DNA of 64,000 bases from Candidatus Thiodiazotropha sp. LNASS1 (GTDB lineage Bacteria; Pseudomonadota; Gammaproteobacteria; Chromatiales; Chromatiaceae), in the NCBI RefSeq assembly GCF_964212655.1, contig NZ_OZ156465.1, positions 1,736,001 to 1,800,000 of the forward strand, read 5' to 3'. Made by a program: the position numbers and the translations under genes. Positions 18,922 through 28,809 of the stretch are shown here, one piece after another; positions within the stretch are counted from its first letter, which is position 1; each line of letters opens with the position of its first letter. The notes below the pieces were generated by a model. The model was not told the DNA's origin and did no database searches. It was given only the letters and a program-made list of their open reading frames with translations.

Positions 18922-21003
18922 TCAGCCTGCCGCCGGTACATCGATGTGTTTTACCAGAAAATCGGTGAATGTTGCCGCTGCCATCGGCCGTCCGATGTAG
19001 AAACCCTGGGCATAGTCACAGCCACTCTTGTGCAGAAACTGCCATTGCGCCTTGGTCTCCACACCTTCCGCCACCACCTTGAGGCCAAGGTGGTGGGCCA
19101 TGGCGATGATTGCCTCACAGAGCGCTGCGTCTTCAGTGTCTGTGGTTACATCGCGTACAAATGATCGATCGATCTTGATCTTGTCCACAGGAAAACGCTT
19201 CAAATAGCTCAGTGACGAGTAGCCGGTCCCAAAATCGTCAATGGAGATGCCGATGCCCTCCTCACGTAACGCCCCTAAACGCGCACCAGGTTTCCGGTGT
19301 TCGTCCAGAAAGACACTCTCGGTAATCTCAAGGAAGAGCCTGGATGAGAGATGCGGCTGGTGCTTCATCAGATCAAGCATCTTTTCCAGAAAACCCTCAA
19401 ACTGGAATTGGACAGTGGAAACATTGACCGAGAGCAATTCCATCTTCAACCCTGCCCGGTCCCAAAGCTTTAGATCCAACGCAGCCTGCTGCAGTACCCA
19501 ATCGCCAATGGGCACAATCAGACCGCTCTCTTCAGCCACCGGTATAAATTGATCCGGCCCCACACGACCCTGGTCGGGCGATCCCCATCGGATCAAGGCC
19601 TCAGCGCCCACAATCTGACCATCAGCGATATCCACAATGGGTTGGTAGTGGAGTTGAAACTCATTTCCGCGTAGAGCGTTACGCAGGGCTGCACCCAGTG
19701 AGACCCGCCCCTCCGCCACTTTATTCATCTCCCAGGTGAAGAAACGGTAGGTATTGCGTCCCTCAGCCTTGGCCTGATACATGGCAGTGTCCGCATTCTG
19801 CAACAGCATGCCTGTGTCACTGCCATCTTGAGGATAGAGCGTAATACCGATACTGGCGGAAACATGGGTCTCCTGTCCACCAAGGTCGAACGGCCGTGAC
19901 AACTCGGTCAGTATGGAGCTAGCCACCCTGGCAACAGCCTGCCCCTCACTGATAATGGGTAAGATAACCGTAAACTCGTCACCACCCAGTCTGGATACCG
20001 TATCCATCTCTCTGACACACAGCCGCAGCCGCCGCGCCGCCTCCTGCAGCAGTTGGTCGCCTGTAGCATGTCCCAGGGCATCGTTGACATACTTGAAACG
20101 ATCAAGATCGATAAAGAGCAGTGCAAGAATGGAGTGTTGCCGCCGGGCAAAGGCCAGAGCCCGACCCAGCCTGTCCAGGAAGAGATTCCGGTTTGAGAGG
20201 CCGGTTAGCGAGTCAAAATTAGCCTGCTGCCAGATCTGATCCTCATAGTCCTTGCGCTCCCGGAACCGCTGGCGACTGCGCCTGCCGTAAAAACCGATGG
20301 CACCGACACCCGACAGCCAGATCAGCCCCAGGCCCAGCTTGATCTCCCGCTTTTGCCCGGCATTCGAGGCGAAGTATTCTTTCATCGGAACGGATATACC
20401 TACACCCCCTCGTATATCCCCCACCTGATACCCCTGATTATGGTGGCATTTTAGACAACCCGCCTGTGCCTCCATGGGACGTATCAAGCGCAGGTAGGGC
20501 TCGCCGTTGATATCGGTGAGCTCGAACTGTTCCTTCTCTCCGCGCTCGAAAGATTCCAGGGCCGCCCGCTCCCACTCGTCCGGCGCATTTTCCGGATTGA
20601 GAGGCTTGATGCTGGTGATTCTCCCTTTGACCCCATAGAGTTCAGCATAATCCTCCATCATCTGGCGCAGCATATAAGCGGGATTCAGTAACGTCAGCTG
20701 GCGGCCGGAGGGGGTTACCAGATCACGCTCAGGGATGTGGTCCAGGAGGGGGCTGGGTTGCGTACGCTCAGTCACAGGCACGTAGACCCCTCCATGGGTG
20801 GTTGCCCAGACACGAAAGGCCTGGTCCTTGTTGAAGTTGTCGATCGCCTCCTGACGAGCCAGCTCCAACATCTCGGCATCCTCATTGCTCATCGCCCATA
20901 GGAGCAGAAACAGTACCAGTAGTGTCCAACCGAAAAAGGCCACCCATAGCTGAATCCGCAACCTGGCTTCATCGCTTTGGACGAGAGGGATCGATTGATT
21001 CAT
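18922..21003 (-). CDS. Haem-binding (Tll0287-like/DUF3365) GGDEF-EAL protein
   Basis: A 693-residue membrane-bound cyclic-di-GMP enzyme. The first helix (about 18-37) is followed by a periplasmic DUF3365/Tll0287-like domain with C183-L-K-C-H187, a covalent c-type haem site, and a second helix at about 222-239. GGDEF is intact (340-344) with the RxxD inhibitory site R331-E-M-D334, so a regulated cyclase is possible. The EAL domain has E467-A-L and D588-D589, with KIDRSF, so phosphodiesterase activity is also possible. The haem placed outside the membrane suggests redox or gas sensing. The gene stands alone. Confidence 0.93.
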   Translation of the reverse strand: MNQSIPLVQSDEARLRIQLWVAFFGWTLLVLFLLLWAMSNEDAEMLELARQEAIDNFNKDQAFRVWATTHGGVYVPVTERTQPSPLLDHIPERDLVTPSGRQLTLLNPAYMLRQMMEDYAELYGVKGRITSIKPLNPENAPDEWERAALESFERGEKEQFELTDINGEPYLRLIRPMEAQAGCLKCHHNQGYQVGDIRGGVGISVPMKEYFASNAGQKREIKLGLGLIWLSGVGAIGFYGRRSRQRFRERKDYEDQIWQQANFDSLTGLSNRNLFLDRLGRALAFARRQHSILALLFIDLDRFKYVNDALGHATGDQLLQEAARRLRLCVREMDTVSRLGGDEFTVILPIISEGQAVARVASSILTELSRPFDLGGQETHVSASIGITLYPQDGSDTGMLLQNADTAMYQAKAEGRNTYRFFTWEMNKVAEGRVSLGAALRNALRGNEFQLHYQPIVDIADGQIVGAEALIRWGSPDQGRVGPDQFIPVAEESGLIVPIGDWVLQQAALDLKLWDRAGLKMELLSVNVSTVQFQFEGFLEKMLDLMKHQPHLSSRLFLEITESVFLDEHRKPGARLGALREEGIGISIDDFGTGYSSLSYLKRFPVDKIKIDRSFVRDVTTDTEDAALCEAIIAMAHHLGLKVVAEGVETKAQWQFLHKSGCDYAQGFYIGRPMAAATFTDFLVKHIDVPAAG

Positions 21004-21300
21004 GGACTTCCTAATCCACCTTGGGTTATTTCAATAATGATCCTGGATAAACACTGACTTTATCGGCAGATATTCAGTAAAACTTAACGTGAACAGAACA
21101 TGTCCACTTAGTCACAGAGGGAAATCAGACAACTCTGTGCACCCAACCGATTCGGCCACACGGGATCGAATATGAAACCATGGGTTATCTGGTGCTAGGT
21201 GTCTGTTTTAATGCTATTTAATGATCTGTGGATATAGACCTTCGCTAGCGTTACTCTGTGTCATATCGACTCGGTTCGCTACGCTCAACGGCTTAATGAC

Positions 21301-22089
21301 ATGGCAGGCATTTTTATCAGTTATCGACGGGACGACAGCCAGGGGTTTGCCGGCCGGCTGGCGGACGACCTGACCGAGATATTGGGCTCCGACCTGGTAT
21401 TTCGCGATGTGGAGATCCCGGTCGGCCACGATTTCAGCTTAATCCTGAACCGTGCAATTGCTGCCTGTGATGTGTTGCTGGTGGTGATCGGCAGGGACTG
21501 GCAGACCACATCCCACAACGGTGCCAGGTCGCGGCTGTTTGAGCCGACCGATTGGGTACGGGCAGAGATCAAGGCGGCATTTGAACAAGGTAAACGCATC
21601 ATCCCGATCCTGGTCGGGGGTGCCAAAATGAGCACCGCGACGGAACTGCCAGCGGATATCTCTCAACTATCGAAAATCCAGGCCTTTGAAATGAGCGACC
21701 GTCGTTGGGATGAGGATATCGAAAATCTGGTGCAGTTGCTGCAAAGGGAAGTACCCGAACTGGCCAGTTCAGTGTCCTCACGCCATGGGCCGGCCGATTC
21801 ACCTGCGCAGGTGTTGCGTGAACTTGGTCACCGGGTTCTAGATGAAGTCAGACAACAGAGAACACCCCAGGCCACATCAAGGCGTACTGCTCATAGGCGG
21901 TGGCTGCGACCTGTCATGGCAATTGGCGGATTCCTGAGAAAACTGGCCACTACGGTTTTCGTCATAGCCATGGTCTATATAGGTTTCCGATTATTCGGTG
22001 ATGCCGCGGTATTGGAACAACTCGATCGCTTAGAAGCCCGTTTGCTAGTCGGCTGGGATAGACTGCTTGGCTATCTCAACATTCAATGA
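21301..22089 (+). CDS. Membrane-anchored TIR-domain protein
   Basis: A 262-residue protein. Residues 1-145 form a TIR domain: FISYRRDD at the start, box-2-like FRDVEIPVGHDF, and D84-W85-V-R-A-E89, where the glutamate matches the conserved NADase position of bacterial TIRs. A polar linker and one hydrophobic segment (about 215-235) follow, so it is probably tethered to the inner membrane with the TIR in the cytoplasm. Family members consume NAD+ in anti-phage defence or act in signalling. No STING, Thoeris or nuclease partner is next to it, so a defence role is not shown by context. The final ATG gives no strong ribosome site. Confidence 0.85.
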   Translation: MAGIFISYRRDDSQGFAGRLADDLTEILGSDLVFRDVEIPVGHDFSLILNRAIAACDVLLVVIGRDWQTTSHNGARSRLFEPTDWVRAEIKAAFEQGKRIIPILVGGAKMSTATELPADISQLSKIQAFEMSDRRWDEDIENLVQLLQREVPELASSVSSRHGPADSPAQVLRELGHRVLDEVRQQRTPQATSRRTAHRRWLRPVMAIGGFLRKLATTVFVIAMVYIGFRLFGDAAVLEQLDRLEARLLVGWDRLLGYLNIQ

Positions 22090-22190
22090 TTCCAATCCTC
22101 AACAAGCTTAGCAGGGTAAACCCGGTAGTTTCGATGCGAGGCCCTGATTAGTTGATGTTTGAATTGCAGTCAACGCACCACTTCACAAAA

Positions 22191-22224
22191 AATGTAACCC
22201 GATATGTCGGGTTATTTTACATTC
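22191..22224 (+). terminator. Hairpin downstream of the TIR gene
   Basis: AACCCGA (22196-22202) and TCGGGTT (22207-22213) form a 7-bp stem with a TATG loop, extended by AATGT/ACATT outside a small bulge. An A/T-rich segment follows (ATTTTAC), not a clean T-run. It is a likely transcription terminator for the TIR gene or a symmetric regulatory site. Confidence 0.5.
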
Positions 22225-22384
22225 AAAAGACCAACTATTTTCATCGACCTTTATAAGCCACTGATACGTAGTTAATACTAAAAAATGGCATATTTATTGT
22301 ATGAATTAAATGATTATAAAAATGAGTAGTACATCGAATTAACACCGCGGATTAGAGTCCGACAACCGATAAGGAGCAGTTTTG

Positions 22385-23596
22385 ATGCAATTTAAATGGA
22401 TGGCTGTAGCCCTTCTTGGCGCAATAACAACACACTCTCATGCGACGCTAATTTTCAACGACGGTAATACCCACCAAATCAGTGGCCCAATCTTCGAAGA
22501 TGTACGCTTGGAGAATGGCTCTGACCTTGACATCATCCATGGCGGTTCCATTCATACGCCAGCCGACCAGCCCGCAATTTTTATCGGCATCGGGGCCGCT
22601 TCGACGATCACATTATCCGGGGATGCCACGGTGACAGGCGGGATCGACTATGAGGTTTGGGGCAGCGATGAGGATGCCGTCATCGCCAACGACAATGCAC
22701 AGATTGTTGGCCAGGGTGAAAAGTTCAGCGGGCATGGCCGGGGTGCGGTGTCGGGCTCAAGAAGAGTAGAGGTAAACGGCAATGCCAGGCTCGAAGGTGC
22801 CGACAACGGTACCCAAGGCGGTCATGCCATCGACAACACCTCTTCCGGTGCGCAACTCGCTTCCATTCACGGTGGCGAAGTGATCGGTGGAGTAGGCGGA
22901 CAAACCGGCGGCAACGGTATCGACGGCTGGATTGAAACCATCGGCTTGGATATGTCTGACGGGATTGTGCGGGGAGGCGACGGTGGCAGTCAGGGAGGTC
23001 ACGGAATCACTACCTTCGGCACAATCTCCGGCACGATTTCAGGGGGCATGATCAGCGGCGGCAACGGAGCCAGTGGTGGAAATGCGATTCAATCACAAGA
23101 TGGCACAGACCTCGATATTTCAGGTGGCATATTTCAGGGTGGTAACGGGGGTCTCTACGGCGGCGATGCCATAAACAGCATTGGCTTTCACAGTTCAACC
23201 ATCTCCGGTGGATACTTCGATGCCGGCGCCGGAGTTCTGGATGACGGCTGGTTATTGCATCTCTCCGGCATTGGACATTGGGGCATTGCCGGCGGCTTGT
23301 TTGGTTATAACAATATCGGTAATGGTTTCGGCATATTCAATAATGCGACTGTCGATATTCACGGTTGGGACCTTCAACTAACCGACAATTTATTGACCGG
23401 TTACCTCTTGGACGGCAGCTGGATTGAGACACCCGTATCACTGGCGTACAACGAATTTGCACCGCTAGGTAATTTGAATATCTTTAACCATCAGAACGTC
23501 AGGGTTCCGGAACCCGGGAGCCTTATGCTGTTGGCGATCGGATTGGCGGGAATTTGGGGTACCAAGCGAAAAAAGAGTGTCAGCGCCAGCCTCTGA
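22385..23596 (+). CDS. PEP-CTERM protein with glycine-rich repeats
   Basis: About 403 residues from an ATG at 22385, with GGAG eight bases upstream. It has a signal peptide (about 1-21), a glycine-rich central region and a C-terminal PEP-CTERM tail: VPEP, a hydrophobic helix (about 379-393) and the basic patch KRKK. Such tails direct proteins to exosortase, which removes the anchor during export. No exosortase gene lies in the window. The centre holds five related units of the form GGxGGxxGGxxI at 25-40 residue spacing, consistent with a beta-helix. It is probably a matrix or surface protein. Confidence 0.85.
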   Translation: MQFKWMAVALLGAITTHSHATLIFNDGNTHQISGPIFEDVRLENGSDLDIIHGGSIHTPADQPAIFIGIGAASTITLSGDATVTGGIDYEVWGSDEDAVIANDNAQIVGQGEKFSGHGRGAVSGSRRVEVNGNARLEGADNGTQGGHAIDNTSSGAQLASIHGGEVIGGVGGQTGGNGIDGWIETIGLDMSDGIVRGGDGGSQGGHGITTFGTISGTISGGMISGGNGASGGNAIQSQDGTDLDISGGIFQGGNGGLYGGDAINSIGFHSSTISGGYFDAGAGVLDDGWLLHLSGIGHWGIAGGLFGYNNIGNGFGIFNNATVDIHGWDLQLTDNLLTGYLLDGSWIETPVSLAYNEFAPLGNLNIFNHQNVRVPEPGSLMLLAIGLAGIWGTKRKKSVSASL

Positions 23597-23728
23597 TAAG
23601 AACTATTGACACCGCTCCGATGAATTCAATTTGGTGTTGATGACAAAACCAGTCAAGAACAGCCTGGATGTTGAACGTGTGTAGTGATGAGAAAGGTGAA
23701 CCGATAATGATAAGGCGGTTCTATACTT

Positions 23729-23929
23729 TCACTCCCGTTCTTCTATCCAGGCAGCCTGTATCGCTTCCAGGACCCTTTCTCCGGAATGGTGGGGATCGTC
23801 ATCAAAATCGTCGAGGGCAACGACCCAATCACGTAAATCGACGAAATTGAGAAAACGCGGATCAGCATCGGGGTGCTTCTCATCCAGCGCTATGGCGATG
23901 TCCAGACTTTCGGTCCACTTCAAACCCAT
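23729..23929 (-). CDS. iscX: Fe-S cluster assembly accessory protein IscX
   Basis: A 66-residue acidic protein with the IscX pattern (LKWTESLDIAIAL, then FVDLRDWV and EAIQAAW). IscX binds IscS and iron and tunes cluster assembly. It is the last gene of the isc operon, 15 bases after fdx, which is its usual place. Confidence 0.95.
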   Translation of the reverse strand: MGLKWTESLDIAIALDEKHPDADPRFLNFVDLRDWVVALDDFDDDPHHSGERVLEAIQAAWIEERE

Positions 23930-23944
23930 TGCTGCCTCCTCTCG

Positions 23945-24283
23945 TCAATGATGCTCAGCAACCATATTGATGGTGTATTTTGGGATTTCAATCACCAGAT
24001 CCTCATCACCAACCACCGCCTGACAACTGAGACGTGATTCAGGTTCCAGCCCCCAGGCCTTATCGAGCATATCTTCCTCTGTCTCTTCCGCCTCTTCAAG
24101 GGAATCGAAGCCCTCGCGAATGATGACGTGGCAAGTGGTGCAGGCGCAGGATTTCTCACAGGCATGTTCGATCTCTATGCCGTTCTGTAGGGCTGCATCA
24201 CAAATCGTGGTACCGGGCTCAGCTTCGATAACCATGCCTTCAGGGCAGATCTCTTCATGAGGTAAAAATATAATACGTGTCAT
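23945..24283 (-). CDS. fdx: ISC-type 2Fe-2S ferredoxin
   Basis: A 112-residue adrenodoxin-like ferredoxin. Cluster ligands are C42, C48, C51 and C87, with a further cysteine at 46. It supplies electrons for persulfide reduction during cluster synthesis on IscU. It lies eight bases after hscA in the standard operon order. Confidence 0.96.
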   Translation of the reverse strand: MTRIIFLPHEEICPEGMVIEAEPGTTICDAALQNGIEIEHACEKSCACTTCHVIIREGFDSLEEAEETEEDMLDKAWGLEPESRLSCQAVVGDEDLVIEIPKYTINMVAEHH

Positions 24284-24291
24284 ACCGCCGC

Positions 24292-26163
24292 CTATTCGAA
24301 TTCATCCACCTTGTGCCCTGACATGGCCTGTTTAATACTCTGATTCATCCGTCGTTCAACATAGAATCCACAGACACTTTCGAGCTGCTCAATGGCCCCT
24401 TTAATCACCTTTTGATCATCGGCCCGGGCAACCGATTTCAATGCACCGAGCGCTTGCTCCACCTGCTGACGCTCATCAGAATCGAGTAAACGATCGCCGT
24501 CCTCGGTCAAAGCCGCCTCCAGCGCCTCAATCACCCTATCCGCCTCCACCTGCTGCTCGCGCAGGCTGCGCAGTTGTTTATCCTCGCCGGCATGTTCAAT
24601 GGAGTCTCGCAACATCGATTCGATCTCATTGTCGGTCAATCCATATGAAGGCTTGACCTCGATGCTGGACTGTACCCCGCTGCTCTGCTCCACTGCGCTG
24701 ACATTCAACAGGCCATCCGCATCAACGGCAAAGGTCACCCGAATCCGTGCAGCACCAGCCACCATGGGTGGTATTCCACGCAGTTCAAAGCGTGCCAGTG
24801 AGCGACAATCAGCGACCAGCTCCCGTTCCCCCTGCACTACATGGATCGCCATGGCGGTCTGGCCGTCTTTAAAGGTGGTGAACTCCTGCGCTCTCGCCAC
24901 CGGTATGGTGGTATTGCGGCTGATCAGCTTTTCACTCAAACCGCCCATGGTTTCTATTCCGAGGGAGAGTGGAATGACATCCAACAGCAACATCTCACTA
25001 TCCGGTTTGTTGCCGGCGAGAATATCGGCCTGGATGGCGGCGCCAACAGCTACCACGCGATCGGGATCGATCTCCACCAGCGGTTGTGTCGCGAACAGTT
25101 CGCCCACCTTCTCGCGAACCCTCGGCACTCGAGTCGATCCACCAACCATGACCACCTCTTGTACCTCATCCGCGCTGATCCCTGCATCCCGCATCGCCCT
25201 GCGGCAGGCTATCAGGGTCTTTTTGACCAATGGATCGATCAGTTCATTAAACGTCGACCTCTGCAGTTTTCCCTGCCACTTGTCGCCTCCGTCCAACCCA
25301 ACACTCACGAGGGCCTCTTCGGCTTCTGTCAGTCTCTCTTTGGCTGTGCAACCTGCCAGCATGAGGCGTTTCATCTGTGCATGATCGGCATCATGTCCAA
25401 TCCCGGCCTGTTGCATGATCCACTCAGCCACCACGCGATCGAAATCATCGCCGCCAAGCGCCGAATCCCCTCCCGTGGCCATCACTTCGAAGACGCCCTT
25501 ATTGAGCCTCAGGATTGAGATATCAAAGGTGCCGCCTCCCAGATCATAGATGGCATGCACGCCCTCAGCACCTTTGTCCAGACCGTAGGCCACGGCGGCC
25601 GCTGTCGGTTCGTTCAACAGGCGCAATACGTGTACTCCCGCCAATTTTGCGGCATCCTTCGTGGCCTGTCGCTGGGCTTCATCGAAGTAAGCCGGCACAG
25701 TGATCACTACACCGCTCAACTCACCACCCAGTGTCGACACAGCCCGTTTTGCCAGTACTTTGAGTATTTCTGCCGAGACCTCAACAGGGCTGACCTCTCC
25801 CGCCACCGTCTCGATGCGCGGTACGCTGGTGCGCTCCTGTACGAAGCGATAGGGAAGCCGGCTCCCCAGGGTTTTGATATCATCGATCCCGCGCCCGATT
25901 AGCCGCTTCGCCGATGAGATTGTATTCAATGGGTCATCCGTCTCGGTCTGTTTCGCTTCATGGCCCACCTGCACTGAGCCCTGTTGATACCTCACCACGG
26001 ATGGCAACAGATGACGCCCCTCTTCGTCGGGCAGGGTATCGGCCGTGCCGCTGCGTACAGTCGCCACCAGGGAATTGGTGGTACCCAGGTCGATACCCAC
26101 AGCCAGGCGGTGTTGATGAGGTGCCTGCGCCTGGCCCGGTTCTGAAATCTGCAGCAGTGCCAT
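24292..26163 (-). CDS. hscA: Hsp70-type chaperone HscA
   Basis: A 623-residue specialised Hsp70 that works with HscB to release clusters from IscU by recognising its LPPVK motif. The nucleotide-binding domain begins [11 protein letters not shown] (about 22-32) and contains [12 protein letters not shown] and [11 protein letters not shown]; the substrate-binding domain and helical lid follow. Length and position between hscB and fdx separate it from DnaK. It shares the transcript of hscB, 23 bases downstream. Confidence 0.97.
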   Translation of the reverse strand: MALLQISEPGQAQAPHQHRLAVGIDLGTTNSLVATVRSGTADTLPDEEGRHLLPSVVRYQQGSVQVGHEAKQTETDDPLNTISSAKRLIGRGIDDIKTLGSRLPYRFVQERTSVPRIETVAGEVSPVEVSAEILKVLAKRAVSTLGGELSGVVITVPAYFDEAQRQATKDAAKLAGVHVLRLLNEPTAAAVAYGLDKGAEGVHAIYDLGGGTFDISILRLNKGVFEVMATGGDSALGGDDFDRVVAEWIMQQAGIGHDADHAQMKRLMLAGCTAKERLTEAEEALVSVGLDGGDKWQGKLQRSTFNELIDPLVKKTLIACRRAMRDAGISADEVQEVVMVGGSTRVPRVREKVGELFATQPLVEIDPDRVVAVGAAIQADILAGNKPDSEMLLLDVIPLSLGIETMGGLSEKLISRNTTIPVARAQEFTTFKDGQTAMAIHVVQGERELVADCRSLARFELRGIPPMVAGAARIRVTFAVDADGLLNVSAVEQSSGVQSSIEVKPSYGLTDNEIESMLRDSIEHAGEDKQLRSLREQQVEADRVIEALEAALTEDGDRLLDSDERQQVEQALGALKSVARADDQKVIKGAIEQLESVCGFYVERRMNQSIKQAMSGHKVDEFE

Positions 26164-26186
26164 CTATCTCTCTTCCATCCGATAAG

Positions 26187-26735
26187 TCAATTCAACTCAT
26201 CTTCCAAATCAGCTTCAACGCTCTCTGCTTCGGTGTGCAACTTCTGCAAAAAGCGCATTTTTCGCAAAATCTCGCGGGCGGCTTGCAACTGCTCTTCCGT
26301 CGGCGTTTCAAAATAGACGGCCAACTGAGCCACCAGGCTATTGATCTGCTTATTGATCCGGCCACGCAGGTTCATGATTGCCTGGTAGGGATCGGCATGT
26401 CCCCGAATCTCTTCCAGCTCTTCCCTCAATTCCATCTGCTGCATGAGAAAGGCCATATCCTGGGTTGATTCATTCAGGGTATCCATCTCGATACCATGCA
26501 ACAACAATAGATAACTACCGCGTGCAATTGGGTCTTTGAGTGTTTCAAATGCCTCATTGATGAGTGCTGCACTCTGTACCGACAGTCTCCGCTCCTGTTC
26601 GGTTGCATTGGCAAAACGATCAGGATGAATCACCCTTTGTAACTCGCGATAGCGCTCGGATAGCGAGTTGCCGTCAACAATATAGCTAATCGGCAAGCCA
26701 AAAAGATCAAAGTAGTTTTTCGAAAAATCCAGCAT
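26187..26735 (-). CDS. hscB: J-domain co-chaperone HscB
   Basis: A 182-residue protein with an N-terminal J domain carrying HPD at 37-39 and a C-terminal three-helix IscU-binding domain. It delivers IscU to HscA and stimulates its ATPase. The N-terminus (LDFSKNYFDLFGLP) is a few residues longer than in Escherichia coli, but no later start codon precedes the conserved NYFDLFGLP. The start codon directly follows a strong hairpin and T-run, with no recognisable Shine-Dalgarno sequence in between. Confidence 0.95.
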   Translation of the reverse strand: MLDFSKNYFDLFGLPISYIVDGNSLSERYRELQRVIHPDRFANATEQERRLSVQSAALINEAFETLKDPIARGSYLLLLHGIEMDTLNESTQDMAFLMQQMELREELEEIRGHADPYQAIMNLRGRINKQINSLVAQLAVYFETPTEEQLQAAREILRKMRFLQKLHTEAESVEADLEDELN

Positions 26736-26740
26736 ATCGA

Positions 26741-26772
26741 AAAAAACGGCTGCCTTAATAAGGCAGCCGTTT
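26741..26772 (-). terminator. Terminator-like hairpin between iscA and hscB
   Basis: On the minus strand AAACGGCTGCCTT and AAGGCAGCCGTTT form a perfect 13-bp stem with a 3-base loop, followed directly by further T residues (seven Ts in all after GCCG) and then the hscB ATG five bases later. This is the form of a Rho-independent terminator inside the isc operon. It likely lowers readthrough from iscRSUA into hscBA-fdx-iscX or protects the upstream mRNA end. Confidence 0.8.
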
Positions 26773-26794
26773 CATACCCTTTTTCAACCCATTC

Positions 26795-27118
26795 TTAGAC
26801 GTTGAAACTCTCGCCACATCCACACTCGCTTTTCGCGTTTGGATTATTGAATTTAAAGCCTTCATTGAGGCCTTCGCGGGCATAGTCGACTTCAGTGCCA
26901 TCCAGATAGACAAGACTTTTGGGATCGATCACCACCTGGACTCCCCGGTCTTCAAATACCTGGTCGTCCTCCTGTAGCTCATCCACAAACTCCATCTCAT
27001 AAGCCATGCCGGAACAGCCTGAGGTACGCACGCTCAGCCGTATCCCCAATCCTTTGCCACGACTGGCGAGATACGCCTGAACTCTATCGGCAGCCGCTTC
27101 TGTAATCGTAATGCTCAT
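26795..27118 (-). CDS. iscA: A-type Fe-S carrier IscA
   Basis: A 107-residue A-type carrier with the three conserved cysteines C35, C99 and C101 (SGCSG and CGCGES region). It accepts iron or clusters and passes 4Fe-4S clusters to targets. It lies 35 bases after iscU, and the strong hairpin described at 26741-26772 follows it. Confidence 0.96.
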   Translation of the reverse strand: MSITITEAAADRVQAYLASRGKGLGIRLSVRTSGCSGMAYEMEFVDELQEDDQVFEDRGVQVVIDPKSLVYLDGTEVDYAREGLNEGFKFNNPNAKSECGCGESFNV

Positions 27119-27153
27119 GTCTGCTACTCATCGAGATTGCTACACCATACCGT

Positions 27154-27537
27154 TTACTTTGTCTTTTTATCGGAAAAGTCTTTGATCGCCGCTTTTATAG
27201 CATCCTCCGCCAATACAGAACAATGCACCTTCACTGGCGGTAGCGCCAACTCTTCTGCAATATCGGCATTCTTTATCTCCTGCGCCTGCTCCAGGGTTTT
27301 CCCCTTGACCCATTCAGTCAGCAGGCTACTGGAAGCGATCGCGGAACCACAACCATAGGTTTTAAAGCGGGCATCCTCGATGACCCCGTCATCGTTGACC
27401 TTTATCTGCAGCCGCATCACATCACCGCATGCTGGCGCGCCCACCATTCCGGTTCCCACACTGGTGTCATCTTTATCAAAGCTGCCCACATTACGCGGGT
27501 TTTCGTAATGATCAAGAACCTTTTCACTGTATGCCAT
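27154..27537 (-). CDS. iscU: Fe-S scaffold IscU
   Basis: A 127-residue scaffold protein with ligands C37, D39, C63 and C106 and the HscA-recognition motif LPPVK at 99-103. It assembles 2Fe-2S clusters with sulfur from IscS. The gene lies 33 bases after iscS. Confidence 0.97.
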   Translation of the reverse strand: MAYSEKVLDHYENPRNVGSFDKDDTSVGTGMVGAPACGDVMRLQIKVNDDGVIEDARFKTYGCGSAIASSSLLTEWVKGKTLEQAQEIKNADIAEELALPPVKVHCSVLAEDAIKAAIKDFSDKKTK

Positions 27538-27570
27538 GATCTACAACCTCTGAATGACGTTGAGCGCGCA

Positions 27571-28785
27571 CTAGTGCGCTGCCCATTGAATTGATTTCAG
27601 ATCGACGCCGTCCTTGAACATCTCCCATAGGGGCGACAGTTCGCGCAGTCGCTCCACTTCTGTTTGAATTTTCTTGATGGCGTAATCCACCTCTTCCACG
27701 GTGGAAAAACGACCAAGGGTAAAGCGAATGGAACTGTGCGCCAATTCATCCTCCCGGCCCAAAGCCCGTAACACATAACTCGGCTCCAGGCTTGCCGAGG
27801 TACAGGCAGAACCCGATGAAACTGCAAGGTCCTTGAGCGCCATGATCAGGGACTCGCCCTCAACGAATGCGAAACTGACATTCAGGTTTCCTGCCAGCCG
27901 CTGATCTTCATCACCATTCAGATAGACCTCTTCAATATCGCTGATACCGGCCCAGAGTCGATTGCGCAGGCCCAGGATCCTTTCGTTCTCATTCGCCATC
28001 TCTTCACCTGCGAGCCTGAAGGCTTCACCCATGCCGACGATCTGGTGTGTCGCAAGGGTTCCGGAACGCATGCCGCGTTCATGACCACCGCCATGCATCT
28101 GGGCCTCCAGGCGCACCCTCGGCTTACGCCTGACATAGAGGGCACCAATACCTTTCGGTCCATAAATCTTATGTGCCGAGAATGACATCAGGTCCACCTT
28201 CTGTCGCTGCAGATCGATCGGCACCTTACCGGCACTCTGGGCGGCATCCACGTGAAACAGAATCTTGCGATCGCGGGTCATCTCACCGATCGACTGGATG
28301 TCCTGAATCACGCCGATCTCATTGTTGGCATGCATAATCGAGACGAGAATGGTGTCATCACGCAGTGCGGCTTCCAGTTTGGCCAGGTCTATCAGACCGT
28401 TGGGTTCGGGATCGAGGTAGGTCACCTCATAATCGTGACGTTCAAGCTGTCGACAAGTATCCAGTACTGCCTTGTGCTCGGTCTTGCAGGTGACGATATG
28501 GCGCCCCTTTTTGGCGTAGAAATCCGCCACCCCCTTTATCGCCAGGTTGTCGGATTCGGTTGCCCCCGATGTCCAGACAATCTCCTTGGGATCGGCATTC
28601 ACCAGACCCGCCACCTGACGCCGCGCCGAGGTAATAGCTTCGTCGGCAGTCCAGCCAAAGGCATGGGACCGGGATGCGGCATTACCGAAATTGCCATCCG
28701 GCGTAAGATAGCTGCACATGATATCTGCAACACGGGGATCCACCGGCGTTGTGGCCGAGTAGTCCATGTAGATGGGTAACTTCAT
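27571..28785 (-). CDS. iscS: Cysteine desulfurase IscS
   Basis: About 404 residues from the ATG at 28785, chosen because GGAG lies six bases upstream and the product then begins [15 protein letters not shown] like Escherichia coli IscS; an ATG 15 bases earlier is also possible. It is a PLP enzyme that takes sulfur from cysteine. The PLP lysine lies in [12 protein letters not shown], and the active-site loop [14 protein letters not shown] carries the persulfide cysteine. It supplies sulfur to IscU and to tRNA thiolation. It lies 24 bases after iscR. Confidence 0.97.
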   Translation of the reverse strand: MKLPIYMDYSATTPVDPRVADIMCSYLTPDGNFGNAASRSHAFGWTADEAITSARRQVAGLVNADPKEIVWTSGATESDNLAIKGVADFYAKKGRHIVTCKTEHKAVLDTCRQLERHDYEVTYLDPEPNGLIDLAKLEAALRDDTILVSIMHANNEIGVIQDIQSIGEMTRDRKILFHVDAAQSAGKVPIDLQRQKVDLMSFSAHKIYGPKGIGALYVRRKPRVRLEAQMHGGGHERGMRSGTLATHQIVGMGEAFRLAGEEMANENERILGLRNRLWAGISDIEEVYLNGDEDQRLAGNLNVSFAFVEGESLIMALKDLAVSSGSACTSASLEPSYVLRALGREDELAHSSIRFTLGRFSTVEEVDYAIKKIQTEVERLRELSPLWEMFKDGVDLKSIQWAAH

Positions 28786-28809
28786 CTCAAACTCCGACAT
28801 CGTTCGTCA

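Noticed and set aside
18849-21300. Related short inverted segments (CTACGCTC-type) near 18860 and 21275
   Set aside because: Only two short, imperfect copies; not enough to call a repeat family.
21301-22089. Complete Thoeris or other defence island
   Set aside because: No ThsA-type or other known partner gene lies next to the TIR gene.
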